A stretch of 42,478 bases of DNA from DATJUF01 sp035502655 (GTDB lineage: Bacteria; Desulfobacterota; Binatia; Binatales; Binataceae): positions 1 to 42,478 of the forward strand of contig DATJUF010000261.1 of the NCBI GenBank assembly GCA_035502655.1, written 5' to 3'. Positions 7,715 through 16,098 of the stretch are shown in pieces. Under the pieces are notes generated by a model that saw nothing but the letters and a program-made list of their open reading frames with translations, was not told where the DNA came from and did no database searches. Both the position numbers and the translations under genes were made by a program. Within the stretch, counting starts at the first letter, position 1. The number at the start of each line of letters is the position of its first letter.

Positions 7715-9163
7715 TTAAGCGCGCGTTCCGCCAACCGTGATACCGTCGATACGAATCGTAGGCAGCCCCACCCCTACCGGTACGGATTGGCCATCTTTGC
7801 CGCAGGTACCTATTCCTGCATCGAGTGCAAGATCGTTTGCTACCCTCGAAACACGCGTGAGAACGTCCGGACCGTTACCGATCAGGGTCGCCCCCTTGAC
7901 CGGCGCGGTCAGCTTGCCGTCCTCGATCAAGTAGGCCTCACTCGCCGAGAAAACGAATTTGCCGTTGGTGATATCGACTTGCCCGCCGCCGAAGCTGACG
8001 GCATAAAGGCCGCGCTTGACAGATTTGATCACGTCTTCGGGAGTTTCCTCGCCGGGCAGCATAAAGGTATTCGTCATCCGAGGCATTGGAACATGCGCGA
8101 AGCTCTCGCGCCGTCCGTTGCCCGTCGGTTCCATCTTCATCAGGCGCGCGTTCAGCCGATCCTGTAGATAGCCGCGCAGGATGCCTTTCTCAATCAAGGT
8201 CGTGCGCGAGGTCGGGGTGCCTTCGTCATCGATGTTGAGGCTGCCACGCCGATTCGCGATTGTGCCATCATCCACTACCGTGCATAGTTCGCTCGCGACG
8301 CGCTCGCCGATACGGCCCGAGAAAGCCGAAACCGCCTTGCGATTGAAATCGCCTTCAAGGCCGTGGCCGATCGCTTCATGCAACAGGATACCCGGCCAGC
8401 CGGGACCTAAGACTACGACCATCTCGCCAGCCGGTGCATCGACCGCGTCAAGGTTGACAATTGCCTGGCGTGCGGCACGCTCGGTAAACTCGCGCCAGCG
8501 TTCATCCTCCAAGAAGTATTTCCACTCGACACGGCCGCCGCCGCCGTAAGTACCAACCTGGCGGCTCTTTCCATCCTCGGCGATCACCGTCACGTTGAGC
8601 CGGCATAGCGGCTGAATATCTGCTGCAAGGCGGCCTTCACTGTTGACCACCATTACGATTTTGCGTTCGGCAGAAAAAGAAGCCATGACGTTGCGGACGC
8701 GCGGATCATAAGCTCTCGCGATTTCGTCGATCTGACGCAGGAGGCGAGCGCGTTCCTCAAGCGGAACTTCCAGAGAAGTGCTTTCGAGCTCGTAAAGATG
8801 ATGCCGCCTTACCTGCTCACCGACTGCGATCGGCGCGACCGGGATACCACGGCTATCAGCAACCGCGCGCGCCGCCTGAGCGGCGATTTTCAGCCGATCA
8901 ATAGTCACTTCGTCTGAGTATGCATACCCGGTCCGATCGTCGGCACATACGCGCACGCCCACACCATGCGAGATACTTTTGCTAGTGTGGTTAACAATCG
9001 ACTCCTCAAGCCCAAGGCCTTCTGCGCTTCGATATTCGAAATAAAGATCAGCATAATCGGCCTTACGTTCGAGTGCGCTGCCCAGAATCAGCTCGAGCGC
9101 TCCGTCGTTCACGCCGAAACGGTTTAAAAAGAATTTTTCAGGCTGGACCACGTCATTCGCCAT
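7715..9163 (-). CDS. tldD: TldD, zinc metalloprotease subunit of TldD-TldE
   Basis: A 482-residue protein with the TldD signature HEAIGHGLEGD, placing the HExxxH zinc ligands at about residues 262-267. The late TCGKDGQ segment (Cys near residue 461) matches the third-ligand region of the family. It forms the active subunit with TldE, encoded immediately downstream. Upstream lie a TACAAT -10-like sequence and the terminator that closes the ribosomal run, so tldD probably begins a separate transcript. No RiPP modification genes or obvious precursor peptide genes are in the neighbourhood, so a housekeeping proteolytic role is more likely than peptide antibiotic maturation. Confidence 0.95.
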   Translation of the reverse strand: MANDVVQPEKFFLNRFGVNDGALELILGSALERKADYADLYFEYRSAEGLGLEESIVNHTSKSISHGVGVRVCADDRTGYAYSDEVTIDRLKIAAQAARAVADSRGIPVAPIAVGEQVRRHHLYELESTSLEVPLEERARLLRQIDEIARAYDPRVRNVMASFSAERKIVMVVNSEGRLAADIQPLCRLNVTVIAEDGKSRQVGTYGGGGRVEWKYFLEDERWREFTERAARQAIVNLDAVDAPAGEMVVVLGPGWPGILLHEAIGHGLEGDFNRKAVSAFSGRIGERVASELCTVVDDGTIANRRGSLNIDDEGTPTSRTTLIEKGILRGYLQDRLNARLMKMEPTGNGRRESFAHVPMPRMTNTFMLPGEETPEDVIKSVKRGLYAVSFGGGQVDITNGKFVFSASEAYLIEDGKLTAPVKGATLIGNGPDVLTRVSRVANDLALDAGIGTCGKDGQSVPVGVGLPTIRIDGITVGGTRA

Positions 9164-9187
9164 CGGCTATTTCCATCCTTGCTCCGC

Positions 9188-9193
9188 ATTGTA
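9188..9193 (-). promoter_or_regulatory. -10-like element for tldD-tldE
   Basis: The minus strand reads TACAAT here, five of six matches to the sigma70 -10 consensus, about 25 bases before the tldD start codon. The expected -35 region (around TTATGA/TATGAC) is poor, so the promoter is plausible but weakly supported. Its position, just after the rplQ terminator, is what one expects. Confidence 0.4.
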
Positions 9194-9284
9194 TCAGATG
9201 GAACCAATGGTCATAACTGAACAGTCCGAAAGCAGCGAAGTTGCCCTCGCATCCATGAAAGAATTAATGAAGGCGTTAGAAGAC

Positions 9285-9307
9285 AAAACCGGCCAAAGAC
9301 CGGCTTT
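9285..9307 (-). terminator. terminator of the ribosomal run, after rplQ
   Basis: An 8-bp stem (9285-9292 with 9300-9307, one G-T pair) with a 7-base loop, read on the minus strand as AAAGCCGG...CCGGTTTTGTCTTC. The stem runs into a T tract. It lies 64 bases beyond the rplQ stop codon and before tldD. It probably terminates the S10-spc-alpha transcript. Confidence 0.7.
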
Positions 9308-9371
9308 GCATGACTGAGCGCAAAGAGATCGCTAATTAAATCGGCAAAAAAGTGAAAAACACGCGCAAACT

Positions 9372-9827
9372 TTACGCAGAGGCGGCAACACGCCGTTCAC
9401 CCCGTTCGCCGGTTGACTGGTCGCGCCGTACCGCCCGCTTTTTGCGGGGCTTCTTGCTTTCGGAAGCTTCTGACGTGCCAGTGAACTCGATGATCGAGAT
9501 TGGTGCTGCATCGCCGCGGCGCACACCGAATTTCACGACGCGCGTATAGCCGCCCGCTCTATCCTTGAAACGCGGGGCGATTTCGTCGAACAACTTTTTG
9601 ACCGCATCACGCGATTGCATGAAGGCAAACGCCAGCCTTCGGGCAGCCAAATCACCGCGCTTGCCCAGCGTAACCATCCTATCGGCATAGCGGCGCAGTT
9701 CTTTCGCTTTCGCATCGGTGGTCTTAATCCGTTCATGCTGAATCAGGCTCAGAACAAGATTACGGAAAAGGGCCTTGCGATGAGCCGACGTGCGGCTCAG
9801 TTTGCGGCCTCGATTCAGATGACGCAT
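9372..9827 (-). CDS. rplQ: 50S ribosomal protein L17
   Basis: L17 is a large-subunit protein near the peptide exit tunnel and the last gene of the alpha operon. The start chosen (ATG at 9827) gives the canonical MRHLNRGRKLSRTSAHRKAL beginning and has GGAG about nine bases upstream. The open frame extends further upstream only into rpoA. The protein has 151 residues, longer than the roughly 127 of E. coli. The extra length is a Lys/Arg/Glu-rich C-terminal tail after the EFTGTSEA segment, including KKPRKKRAVRR. Such basic tails vary widely between bacteria. It follows rpoA by 28 bases. Confidence 0.96.
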   Translation of the reverse strand: MRHLNRGRKLSRTSAHRKALFRNLVLSLIQHERIKTTDAKAKELRRYADRMVTLGKRGDLAARRLAFAFMQSRDAVKKLFDEIAPRFKDRAGGYTRVVKFGVRRGDAAPISIIEFTGTSEASESKKPRKKRAVRRDQSTGERGERRVAASA

Positions 9828-9855
9828 TCCCGTTACTCCACTCCGCAGCGCGGCC

Positions 9856-10881
9856 TCAGGCCGATTCCCGCCGCTCCTGTTCCTCCCACATGCGATCGAG
9901 TTCGCTGCGTGACGGCAGGTTTTCCAGCCGCATCCCAAGCGAAAGGCCCATGTCGGTCAAGACTTCCTTAATTTCGTTGAGGGACTTGCGGCCGAAGTTC
10001 TTAATCTTGAGCATATCCTGCTCAGTACGCTGCACTAGCTCGCCAATATATTTGATATCGGCGTTTTGCAAGCCATTGAAAGCGCGCACCGAAATCGGCA
10101 AACCTTCGACCGGCCGGTAGAGGTATTCGTTAAAAGCTGGACGCGGCTCGGCCCGCTCGCCGCTAATCGGAACTTCGGCCTCCTCTTCGACTCCGGCGAA
10201 GATGGACATCTGGTCACGTATCACACGCGCGGCGTAGGTCAGGGCGTCCCGCGGCGAGATTGAGCCGTCCGTCCAGAGCTCAATCGCGAGCCGGTCATAA
10301 TCGGTGCGCTGGCCCACGCGGGCATTGGTCACGACGAAGTTGACCTTCTTGATTGGTGCGAAGATAGCATCGAGCCGAATCGTCCCAATCGGCTCGCTTT
10401 CCTCGGTACGCTCACCCGGGACATAGCCGCGGCCACGCTTGATCACCAGCTCCATATCGAGGTCCGCACCCTTGTCGAGCGTAGCGATATGCTGATCCGT
10501 GGTGAGCACCTCAAGGCTGGGACCACCAGTTATGTCACGCGCTGTGACTACTGCCTCTCCTTTCGCCTTGAGCGTCGCGGTGAGTTGATCACCCTCATGC
10601 AACTTAAGCCGCACTTCCTTCAGATTCAGCACGATATCGGTGACGTCTTCCTTGACTCCCGGGATAGTCGAAAACTCGTGCAGGACTCCGTTGATTCGCA
10701 CCGCTACGATCGCATAGCCGGGCAGCGAGGAAAGAAGGATACGACGCAAGGCGTTGCCGACCGTGATCCCATAACCCCGCTCAAGTGGTTCGGCGAAAAA
10801 TCTCCCGTAGGTGGGAGTCATTTCCTTTTCGTCGAACTCAACCGCTTTGGGCTTTATCAGGTCACGCCAGTCATTCTGCAT
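9856..10881 (-). CDS. rpoA: DNA-directed RNA polymerase subunit alpha
   Basis: Alpha dimerises to start assembly of RNA polymerase, and its C-terminal domain contacts UP elements and activators. The 341-residue protein has the N-terminal domain signatures (RGYGITVGNALRRILLSSLPG, about 35-55) and, after a linker, the helix-hairpin-helix C-terminal domain with VRAFNGLQNADIKYIGELV and FGRKSLNEIKEVL. Length is slightly above E. coli (329). Position between rpsD and rplQ is the standard alpha-operon order. ATG start at 10881. Confidence 0.98.
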   Translation of the reverse strand: MQNDWRDLIKPKAVEFDEKEMTPTYGRFFAEPLERGYGITVGNALRRILLSSLPGYAIVAVRINGVLHEFSTIPGVKEDVTDIVLNLKEVRLKLHEGDQLTATLKAKGEAVVTARDITGGPSLEVLTTDQHIATLDKGADLDMELVIKRGRGYVPGERTEESEPIGTIRLDAIFAPIKKVNFVVTNARVGQRTDYDRLAIELWTDGSISPRDALTYAARVIRDQMSIFAGVEEEAEVPISGERAEPRPAFNEYLYRPVEGLPISVRAFNGLQNADIKYIGELVQRTEQDMLKIKNFGRKSLNEIKEVLTDMGLSLGMRLENLPSRSELDRMWEEQERRESA

Positions 10882-10943
10882 AGGCTTTTTCTTTAACCAT
10901 CAAATCTCGGTTCCAATCGCATTACCGAGCGGAATCGAGCCTT

Positions 10944-11570
10944 TTAGCGCGAATAATGTTCAACGATCAGCTTTTCGCTAATCGGCATGGTGAGATCCGA
11001 GCGCACCGGCAGCGCTTTCAACGCCCCGCGAAACTGCTCGCGCTCCAGCGAGATCCAAGGCGGCACGCCACGCCGCTGCGCGAGTTCAATCGCTTCCGTG
11101 ACGGCCTTCTTCTGACGGCTCTTCTCTGTGATGCTGACGACCTGATTGACATTCAACAGATAGGAAGGAATCGTTACCGGGCGGCCGTTTACCTCGATAT
11201 GGCCATGAAGAACCAATTGCCGTGCCTGCGCCAGCGAACTCGCGAAGCCAAGCCGGTAGACCATGTTATCCAAGCGGCGTTCGAGCAGTACGAGCAGATT
11301 TTCGCCCGTAACACCAGGCATCCGCTCAGCCATTTCGAAATATTGAGCGAACTGCTTTTCGAGCAGCCGATAGATCCGTTTCACCTTTTGCTTTTCACGC
11401 AGCCGAATAGCGAATTCCGAAAAACGGGTGCGTGCCTGACCATGCGCGCCAGGCGGATAATTGCGCCGTTCGATCGCGCATTTATCAGTATAGCACCGCT
11501 CGCCCTTTAGAAAGAGCTTCATGCCTTCGCGCCGGCATAACCGGCAGACTGGTCCTAGATTTCTTGCCAC
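10944..11570 (-). CDS. rpsD: 30S ribosomal protein S4
   Basis: S4 nucleates 30S assembly on 16S rRNA, is part of the mRNA helicase at the entry site, and in many bacteria represses the alpha operon. I start it at the GTG at 11570 (208 residues). This gives the usual beginning ARNLGPVCRLCRREG, has AGAGGG upstream, and avoids overlap with rpsK; the frame is open further upstream to an ATG inside rpsK. It is the zinc-binding (C+) form: Cys9, Cys12, Cys26 and Cys31. The S4 RNA-binding domain follows at about 95-160 (ERRLDNMVYRLGFA...HGHIEVNG). Confidence 0.94.
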   Translation of the reverse strand: MARNLGPVCRLCRREGMKLFLKGERCYTDKCAIERRNYPPGAHGQARTRFSEFAIRLREKQKVKRIYRLLEKQFAQYFEMAERMPGVTGENLLVLLERRLDNMVYRLGFASSLAQARQLVLHGHIEVNGRPVTIPSYLLNVNQVVSITEKSRQKKAVTEAIELAQRRGVPPWISLEREQFRGALKALPVRSDLTMPISEKLIVEHYSR

Positions 11571-11614
11571 CGTGCCCTCTATTACACCTGAATCCGCACT
11601 GATTACGCTGCCAT

Positions 11615-12055
11615 TCAGACCCGCCGCCGTTTTGGCGGGCGGCATCCATTATGCGGAATCGGGGTAACGTCCTTGATCGAAATCACTCCGAGACCAGCAG
11701 CCTGCAAGGCTCGCACAGCCGACTCGCGCCCGCCGCCGGGGCCTTTGACGTACACGATTACCGCGCGCATTCCGAAATCAGCACTTTTGCGCGCGGCCGC
11801 CTCGGCCGCCATCTGCGCGGCGAAGGGCGTACCTTTGCGTGAGCCTTTGAAGCCAACCGAACCTGCACTTGACCATGACACCACTAAGCCCTGGGGATCG
11901 GTGATGGTTACTATCGTGTTGTTAAACGTCGCGTGGACGTGTGCAATGCCTTCGGGCACCGACCGCCGGGTGCGCCGCCTGCGCGGAGCCGCCGGAGCAG
12001 CAGCCGCTCCCGCGCCCGTAGCCGGAGTTTTCGCTTCTTTGGTCTCGTCTGCCAT
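11615..12055 (-). CDS. rpsK: 30S ribosomal protein S11
   Basis: S11 sits on the 30S platform near the E site. The conserved body begins at GIAHVHATFNNTIVTITD and ends with VTPIPHNGCRPPKRRRV, essentially invariant in bacteria. The 146 residues exceed the usual 127-130 because of an extended N-terminus: an acidic start, then an Ala/Pro-rich linker (GAGAAAAPAAP) and an Arg cluster (RRRRTRRS). The ATG at 12055 is the only start that keeps the whole basic segment; a shorter S11 would lack a good start. It lies 55 bases after rpsM and 44 before rpsD. Confidence 0.96.
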   Translation of the reverse strand: MADETKEAKTPATGAGAAAAPAAPRRRRTRRSVPEGIAHVHATFNNTIVTITDPQGLVVSWSSAGSVGFKGSRKGTPFAAQMAAEAAARKSADFGMRAVIVYVKGPGGGRESAVRALQAAGLGVISIKDVTPIPHNGCRPPKRRRV

Positions 12056-12110
12056 CAGTCTCTCATTCTCGCTCGCGCCATCAACGATTCGCCCGCCGCC
12101 TGACTAATCA

Positions 12111-12494
12111 TTAGCCTTTAGGTGGAGCGGATTTCTTACCCGCAACAATCTTCCGCGGTCCCTTGCGTGTACGGGCGTTGGTATGGGTCCGCTGGCCGCG
12201 TACCGGCAGGCCGCGCCGATGGCGCAGGCCGCGATAACATCCCAAGTCCATCAGCCGCTTGATTGCCTGCTGAGTCTCTCGCCGCAAATCGCCTTCCACC
12301 TTGTAATCCTGGTCGAGCGTCTGGCGGATTCGCACCTGTTCTTCGGCTGTCAGCTCGTCGCTGTTCCGTCCTGGGTCTACATTCGACTTGCCTAGGATTC
12401 CCAGCGCGGTCGCATGGCCGATCCCGTAAATATAAGTAAGCGCGATTTCCATGCGTTTATTGCGCGGCAATTCAACTCCGGCTATACGTGCCAT
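12111..12494 (-). CDS. rpsM: 30S ribosomal protein S13
   Basis: S13 in the 30S head forms the B1 inter-subunit bridges and contacts the P-site tRNA through its basic C-terminal tail. The 127-residue protein begins MARIAGVELPRNKRMEIALTYIYGIG and ends with the expected RGQRTHTNARTRKGP and a Lys/Pro-rich tail. It starts 15 bases after rpmJ, matching the usual infA-rpmJ-rpsM order. Confidence 0.97.
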   Translation of the reverse strand: MARIAGVELPRNKRMEIALTYIYGIGHATALGILGKSNVDPGRNSDELTAEEQVRIRQTLDQDYKVEGDLRRETQQAIKRLMDLGCYRGLRHRRGLPVRGQRTHTNARTRKGPRKIVAGKKSAPPKG

Positions 12495-12509
12495 CGCAAA
12501 TTCCTCCGG

Positions 12510-12623
12510 CTAACCCTGGCGCTGCTTGTGGCGGCTGTTCGAGCACAAAATCCGCACGACACCCTGCCGCCGCACCACTTTGCAGTTCTTACAAATCTTT
12601 TTAACTGACGCACGAACTTTCAT
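12510..12623 (-). CDS. rpmJ: 50S ribosomal protein L36 (zinc-binding form)
   Basis: A 37-residue protein, among the smallest in the ribosome, starting MKVRASVKKICKNCK and ending HKQRQG. The zinc ligands Cys11, Cys14, Cys27 and His32 are all present, so this is the C+ form. ATG at 12623 is preceded by AGGAG with a five- to six-base spacer. It lies between infA (19 bases) and rpsM (15 bases). One residue is missing in the segment before the His compared with the 38-residue E. coli protein, which is normal variation. Confidence 0.96.
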   Translation of the reverse strand: MKVRASVKKICKNCKVVRRQGVVRILCSNSRHKQRQG

Positions 12624-12642
12624 AATCACTCCTGCCGGACGA

Positions 12643-12861
12643 TCAACGCATCCGGTAGGTTATCCTGCCGCGGCTGAGGTCGTACGGAGACAATTCCACT
12701 GTTACCTTGTCGCCTGGCAAAATCTTAATGTAATGCATCCGCATTTTCCCCGAAATATGAGCCAGCACACGGTGCCCATTCTCAAGCGATACCCGGAACA
12801 TCGCATTAGGGAGCGCCTCAAGGACGGTCCCGCTTACTTCGATCGCGTCACCCTTGGACAT
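12643..12861 (-). CDS. infA: translation initiation factor IF-1
   Basis: IF-1 binds the 30S A site during initiation. The start at the ATG at 12861 gives a 72-residue OB-fold protein (MSKGDAIEVSGTVLEALPNAMF...) of exactly the usual length. A GTG four codons upstream would add residues not found in the family. The start lies inside the end of map (14-base overlap), suggesting translational coupling. Conserved segments include HISGKMRMHYIKILPGD and SPYDLSRGRITYR. Confidence 0.96.
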   Translation of the reverse strand: MSKGDAIEVSGTVLEALPNAMFRVSLENGHRVLAHISGKMRMHYIKILPGDKVTVELSPYDLSRGRITYRMR

Positions 12862-13627
12862 TGCCCAACTCACTCAGAATCTCGGGGCCAACCGCCGTTA
12901 TAGCGACCGAATGCTCGAAATGGGCAGATAGTTTACCGTCGGCGGTCACTGCCGTCCAGCCATCGTTAAGGATTTCCAGTTCCGGCGCACCCTCGTTAAC
13001 CATCGGCTCGATTGCCAGAACCATCCCCTCCTGCAAACGCGGATTCGGCATCCCAGACCGAAAATAGTTCGGAACCTGGGGATCTTCATGGAGCCGCCGG
13101 CCGATACCATGCCCTGCGAAATCAGTTACCACCGAAAAACCCGCTGCCTCCGCAGTATGTTGGACCGCCCGAGCGATATCACTGATACGATTTCCAGGCC
13201 GCGCCTGTGCGATTCCGTCATACAGGGCCTTACGCGTCACTTGCATCAGGCGATGCGCACTTTCAGACACCTTACCGATCGCTAACGTGCGTGCCGCATC
13301 GCCGTAGAAACCATTATAGACCACCCCGAAGTCAAGCCCGACGATATCGCCCGCCTTTAACTTTCGCCCTGCGCGGGGAATCCCATGGACGATTTCGTTG
13401 TTAATCGACACACACAAGCTATGCCGGTATTCGACATCGTGAGGCTTATAGCCTTTGAAGGCGGGGCGCGCGCCCTTCTTAATTGTCGATTCTTCGGCCA
13501 GCCGATCGAGCTCAAGAGTCGATACACCGGGCCCCACCGCCGCTGCCAGTTCTGCTAGAACTTCAGCGACGATCTGGCTCGCCATGCGCATGACAGTGAT
13601 CTCTTCGGCACTTTTTAAGGTAATCAC
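12848..13627 (-). CDS. map: methionine aminopeptidase type I
   Basis: Removes the initiator Met from nascent proteins. The 259-residue enzyme shows the pita-bread fold metal ligands in order: LDFGVVYNGFYGDAART with two Asp, GHGIGRRLHEDP with His, IEPMVN with Glu, and FEHSVAIT with Glu. The start is GTG at 13627, nine bases after adk ends, which produces the usual ITLKSAEEITVMRMA beginning; no strong ribosome site is seen, consistent with coupling to adk. The secY-adk-map-infA order is the common spc-operon tail. Confidence 0.96.
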   Translation of the reverse strand: MITLKSAEEITVMRMASQIVAEVLAELAAAVGPGVSTLELDRLAEESTIKKGARPAFKGYKPHDVEYRHSLCVSINNEIVHGIPRAGRKLKAGDIVGLDFGVVYNGFYGDAARTLAIGKVSESAHRLMQVTRKALYDGIAQARPGNRISDIARAVQHTAEAAGFSVVTDFAGHGIGRRLHEDPQVPNYFRSGMPNPRLQEGMVLAIEPMVNEGAPELEILNDGWTAVTADGKLSAHFEHSVAITAVGPEILSELGNVQG

Positions 13628-13636
13628 AGCTAAGCT

Positions 13637-14302
13637 TCAGACACCTTTGGCTGCGCCATTCGCATCCAAAGCATTCAGAATTCGGCGCTCGATTTCTTCC
13701 GGACGACCGATCCCGTCGACTTTCGCCAGAAGTCCCTGCCGTCCGTAATAATCCAGCAGCGGACGAGTGGAAGCCGCGTAGACTTCGAGCCGCATTTTTA
13801 CCGTATCTTCAGCATCGTCGTCACGTTGATAGAGCTCGCCCTGGCAGGCATTGCATATCCCCATATTCAACGGCGGGTCGTAGATTAGATGGTACATCGC
13901 ACCGCAGTTACGGCAAGTCCGGCGTCCTGAGATCCGCTTGACCACTTCCTCGTCGGGCAAGATGAGCGCGATTACCTTGTCCAATTGCTCGCTACGAGCT
14001 TCAAGCATCTTTGCCAGAGTCTCGGCCTGCTGCACGGAGCGAGGAAAGCCATCAAGCAGGAACCCGCTCTTAGCATCAGGCTGGTCGAGACGCTCCGCGA
14101 TCAGCTTAAGCACCAGCTCATCGGGCACCAAGGCGCCTTTATCCATATAGCCCTTGGCCTCAAGTCCAAGAGTAGTTTTGTTACGGACTGCGGCCCGCAG
14201 CAAATCACCACTGGCGATTTGGGGAGCATGTAAACGCGCCTCAAGCACCCGTGCCTGCGTACCCTTGCCCGCACCTGGGGGACCCAGTAGCACCAGTCGC
14301 AC
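13637..14302 (-). CDS. adk: adenylate kinase (zinc-LID type)
   Basis: Interconverts ATP and AMP with two ADP. The 221-residue protein has P-loop GPPGAGKGTQ at 7-16, the AMP-binding DGFPRS at 84-89, and a long LID domain with four Cys (130, 133, 150, 153) that should bind structural zinc, typical of Gram-positive and many deltaproteobacterial enzymes but not of E. coli. GTG start at 14302, preceded by GGGGAGG in the end of secY. It starts six bases after secY, so it is likely coupled to it. Confidence 0.97.
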   Translation of the reverse strand: MRLVLLGPPGAGKGTQARVLEARLHAPQIASGDLLRAAVRNKTTLGLEAKGYMDKGALVPDELVLKLIAERLDQPDAKSGFLLDGFPRSVQQAETLAKMLEARSEQLDKVIALILPDEEVVKRISGRRTCRNCGAMYHLIYDPPLNMGICNACQGELYQRDDDAEDTVKMRLEVYAASTRPLLDYYGRQGLLAKVDGIGRPEEIERRILNALDANGAAKGV

Positions 14303-14308
14303 GATGAG

Positions 14309-15616
14309 CTAACCTCCCCGCCTGGATTTAATGCGCCCGCGGCGCATAAAACCCTCATAATTTCGTGTCAGTAAATGAGTCTCAATTTGAGCAACGGTAT
14401 CCAGCGCCACCCCCACGACAATCAGCAGCGCGGTGCCGCCAAAATAGAATGGTACATTAAAGCGTTCGATCAAAATCGTCGGCAGCACGCACACGGCACT
14501 GACGTAAATGGCACCTCCCAGGGTGATCCTCGAAAGCACCCGATCAATATAATCAGCAGTAAACCGCCCTGGGCGAATCCCTGGAATAAATCCGCCGTTC
14601 TTTTTCAAATTGTCGGCGACGTCAACTGGATTGAAGGTGACGGCAGTGTAGAAGTAACAAAAGAAAATAATCAGGGCGACGTAGATAATACTATGTAACA
14701 GTCCACCGGGGGTAAGATACGCGGCGTAAGGTTTGAGCGCCGGCAGAAAAGTCGCGGCCGTCGCGGGAAATACCAGCAAGGATGAAGCGAAGATTGGCGG
14801 TATCACGCCCGAGGTATTAACCTTGAGCGGAAGATGAGAACTTTGGCCACCGTAGACACGGCGTCCGACCACGCGGCGCGCATATTGAATCGGAATTCGC
14901 CGCTGACCGGTCTCGACATAAACAATTCCGGCAGTAACCACCACTGCCATCAACAAAATGAAGATGAGCAGAAAGATACTCATCTCGCCTTCGCGCACGA
15001 ATTGGATTGTCGTGCCGATCGCGCTCGGCAGGCGCGCGACGATCCCGGCCATAATGATCAGCGAGATCCCGTTGCCCACGCCGCGCTCAGTGATCTGTTC
15101 GCCGATCCACATCAGAAAAATGGTCCCGGCGGTGACCGTTATCACGGTCATCACGATAAACGCGGGACCCGGATGATATACGATGGTGCCGCCGCCAGGC
15201 GCCTGAATGCCTTCAAGCGAATAGGCGATCATCGCTCCCTGGACAATCGCCAAAGCAACAGTCCCATAGCGGGTGTACTGGCTGATCTTGCGCCGTCCCG
15301 CCTCGCCTTCCTTGTATAACTCGTCGAGGTAAGGCCAGCCGATCTTCAACAAATCGAGAATGATCGCGACTGATATATAGGGCATGATGCCCAAGGCAAG
15401 TACCGAAAAGCGCTCGAAAGCTCCGCCCGAGAACAGGTTCACGTAGCCGAAGAGCGTGCTCGAAGCCTGGTCAAAGAACGAGGCAAGTGCCTGCCCGTCG
15501 ATCCCGGGTGTCGGCACAGAAACACCTATTCGGTACACCGCCAGCATCGCAGCTGTGAATAGCAGACGGCGGCGCAACTCTGGGATGCGCGACGCTCCTG
15601 ATACTCCTTCGAGCAT
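14309..15616 (-). CDS. secY: preprotein translocase subunit SecY
   Basis: The channel of the Sec translocon in the inner membrane, partner of SecE encoded about 26 kb away in this window. The 435-residue protein shows ten hydrophobic segments, the plug-region VPTPGIDGQAL near residue 35-45, and the conserved cytoplasmic loop with IPIQYARRVVGRR. The C-terminal loop IRPGRFTADYIDRVLSRIT is also typical. It follows rplO by nine bases with ATG at 15616 and is part of the spc run. Confidence 0.98.
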   Translation of the reverse strand: MLEGVSGASRIPELRRRLLFTAAMLAVYRIGVSVPTPGIDGQALASFFDQASSTLFGYVNLFSGGAFERFSVLALGIMPYISVAIILDLLKIGWPYLDELYKEGEAGRRKISQYTRYGTVALAIVQGAMIAYSLEGIQAPGGGTIVYHPGPAFIVMTVITVTAGTIFLMWIGEQITERGVGNGISLIIMAGIVARLPSAIGTTIQFVREGEMSIFLLIFILLMAVVVTAGIVYVETGQRRIPIQYARRVVGRRVYGGQSSHLPLKVNTSGVIPPIFASSLLVFPATAATFLPALKPYAAYLTPGGLLHSIIYVALIIFFCYFYTAVTFNPVDVADNLKKNGGFIPGIRPGRFTADYIDRVLSRITLGGAIYVSAVCVLPTILIERFNVPFYFGGTALLIVVGVALDTVAQIETHLLTRNYEGFMRRGRIKSRRGG

Positions 15617-15625
15617 TAAGCTGCT

Positions 15626-16084
15626 TTAGTCCTCGACCACTTCGGCACTTCCGCCAAGTGCCGTGATCCGTTCTCGCGCGCTGTTGGAGAACGCATGGGC
15701 GCGCAGGGTCAGCTTGCTGTTCAAGTCTCCGCCGCCGAGAATTTTTACCTTCTGGCCCGGCCGGATCAGCCCCCTATCAATCAATACCGCGGGGTCGATC
15801 ATCTCGCCTTCTGCGAAGCCGGCCAGACGACCTAGATTGATCTCGGCGAAACGCTCCCGTGCAACTTCGCTTTTCTGAAGCCGGCGGAAGCCGCGTTTTG
15901 GAATCCGCCGCTGCAACGGCATCTGGCCGCCTTCATAAGTGGGAGGCGTGTTGCCACCGGAACGTGAGCCACGGCCTTTATGGCCCCGCCCAGCAGTTTT
16001 GCCATTGCCCGAGCCTATGCCGCGCCCGATGCGCTTCTTACGATGAGTCGAACCGGCCGCTGGCTTTAATTCATTGAGCTTCAT
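15626..16084 (-). CDS. rplO: 50S ribosomal protein L15
   Basis: A late-assembly large-subunit protein with a long Gly/Arg-rich N-terminal extension threading into 23S rRNA. The 152 residues begin MKLNELKPAAGSTHRKKRIG, followed by the GRGIGSGNGKTAGRGHKGRGSR-type stretch (about residues 20-42) and the FEGGQMPLQRR-like element, here YEGGQMPLQRRIPKRGF. It lies 14 bases after rpmD and nine before secY. Confidence 0.97.
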   Translation of the reverse strand: MKLNELKPAAGSTHRKKRIGRGIGSGNGKTAGRGHKGRGSRSGGNTPPTYEGGQMPLQRRIPKRGFRRLQKSEVARERFAEINLGRLAGFAEGEMIDPAVLIDRGLIRPGQKVKILGGGDLNSKLTLRAHAFSNSARERITALGGSAEVVED

Positions 16085-16098
16085 AGATAAATTTGGCT

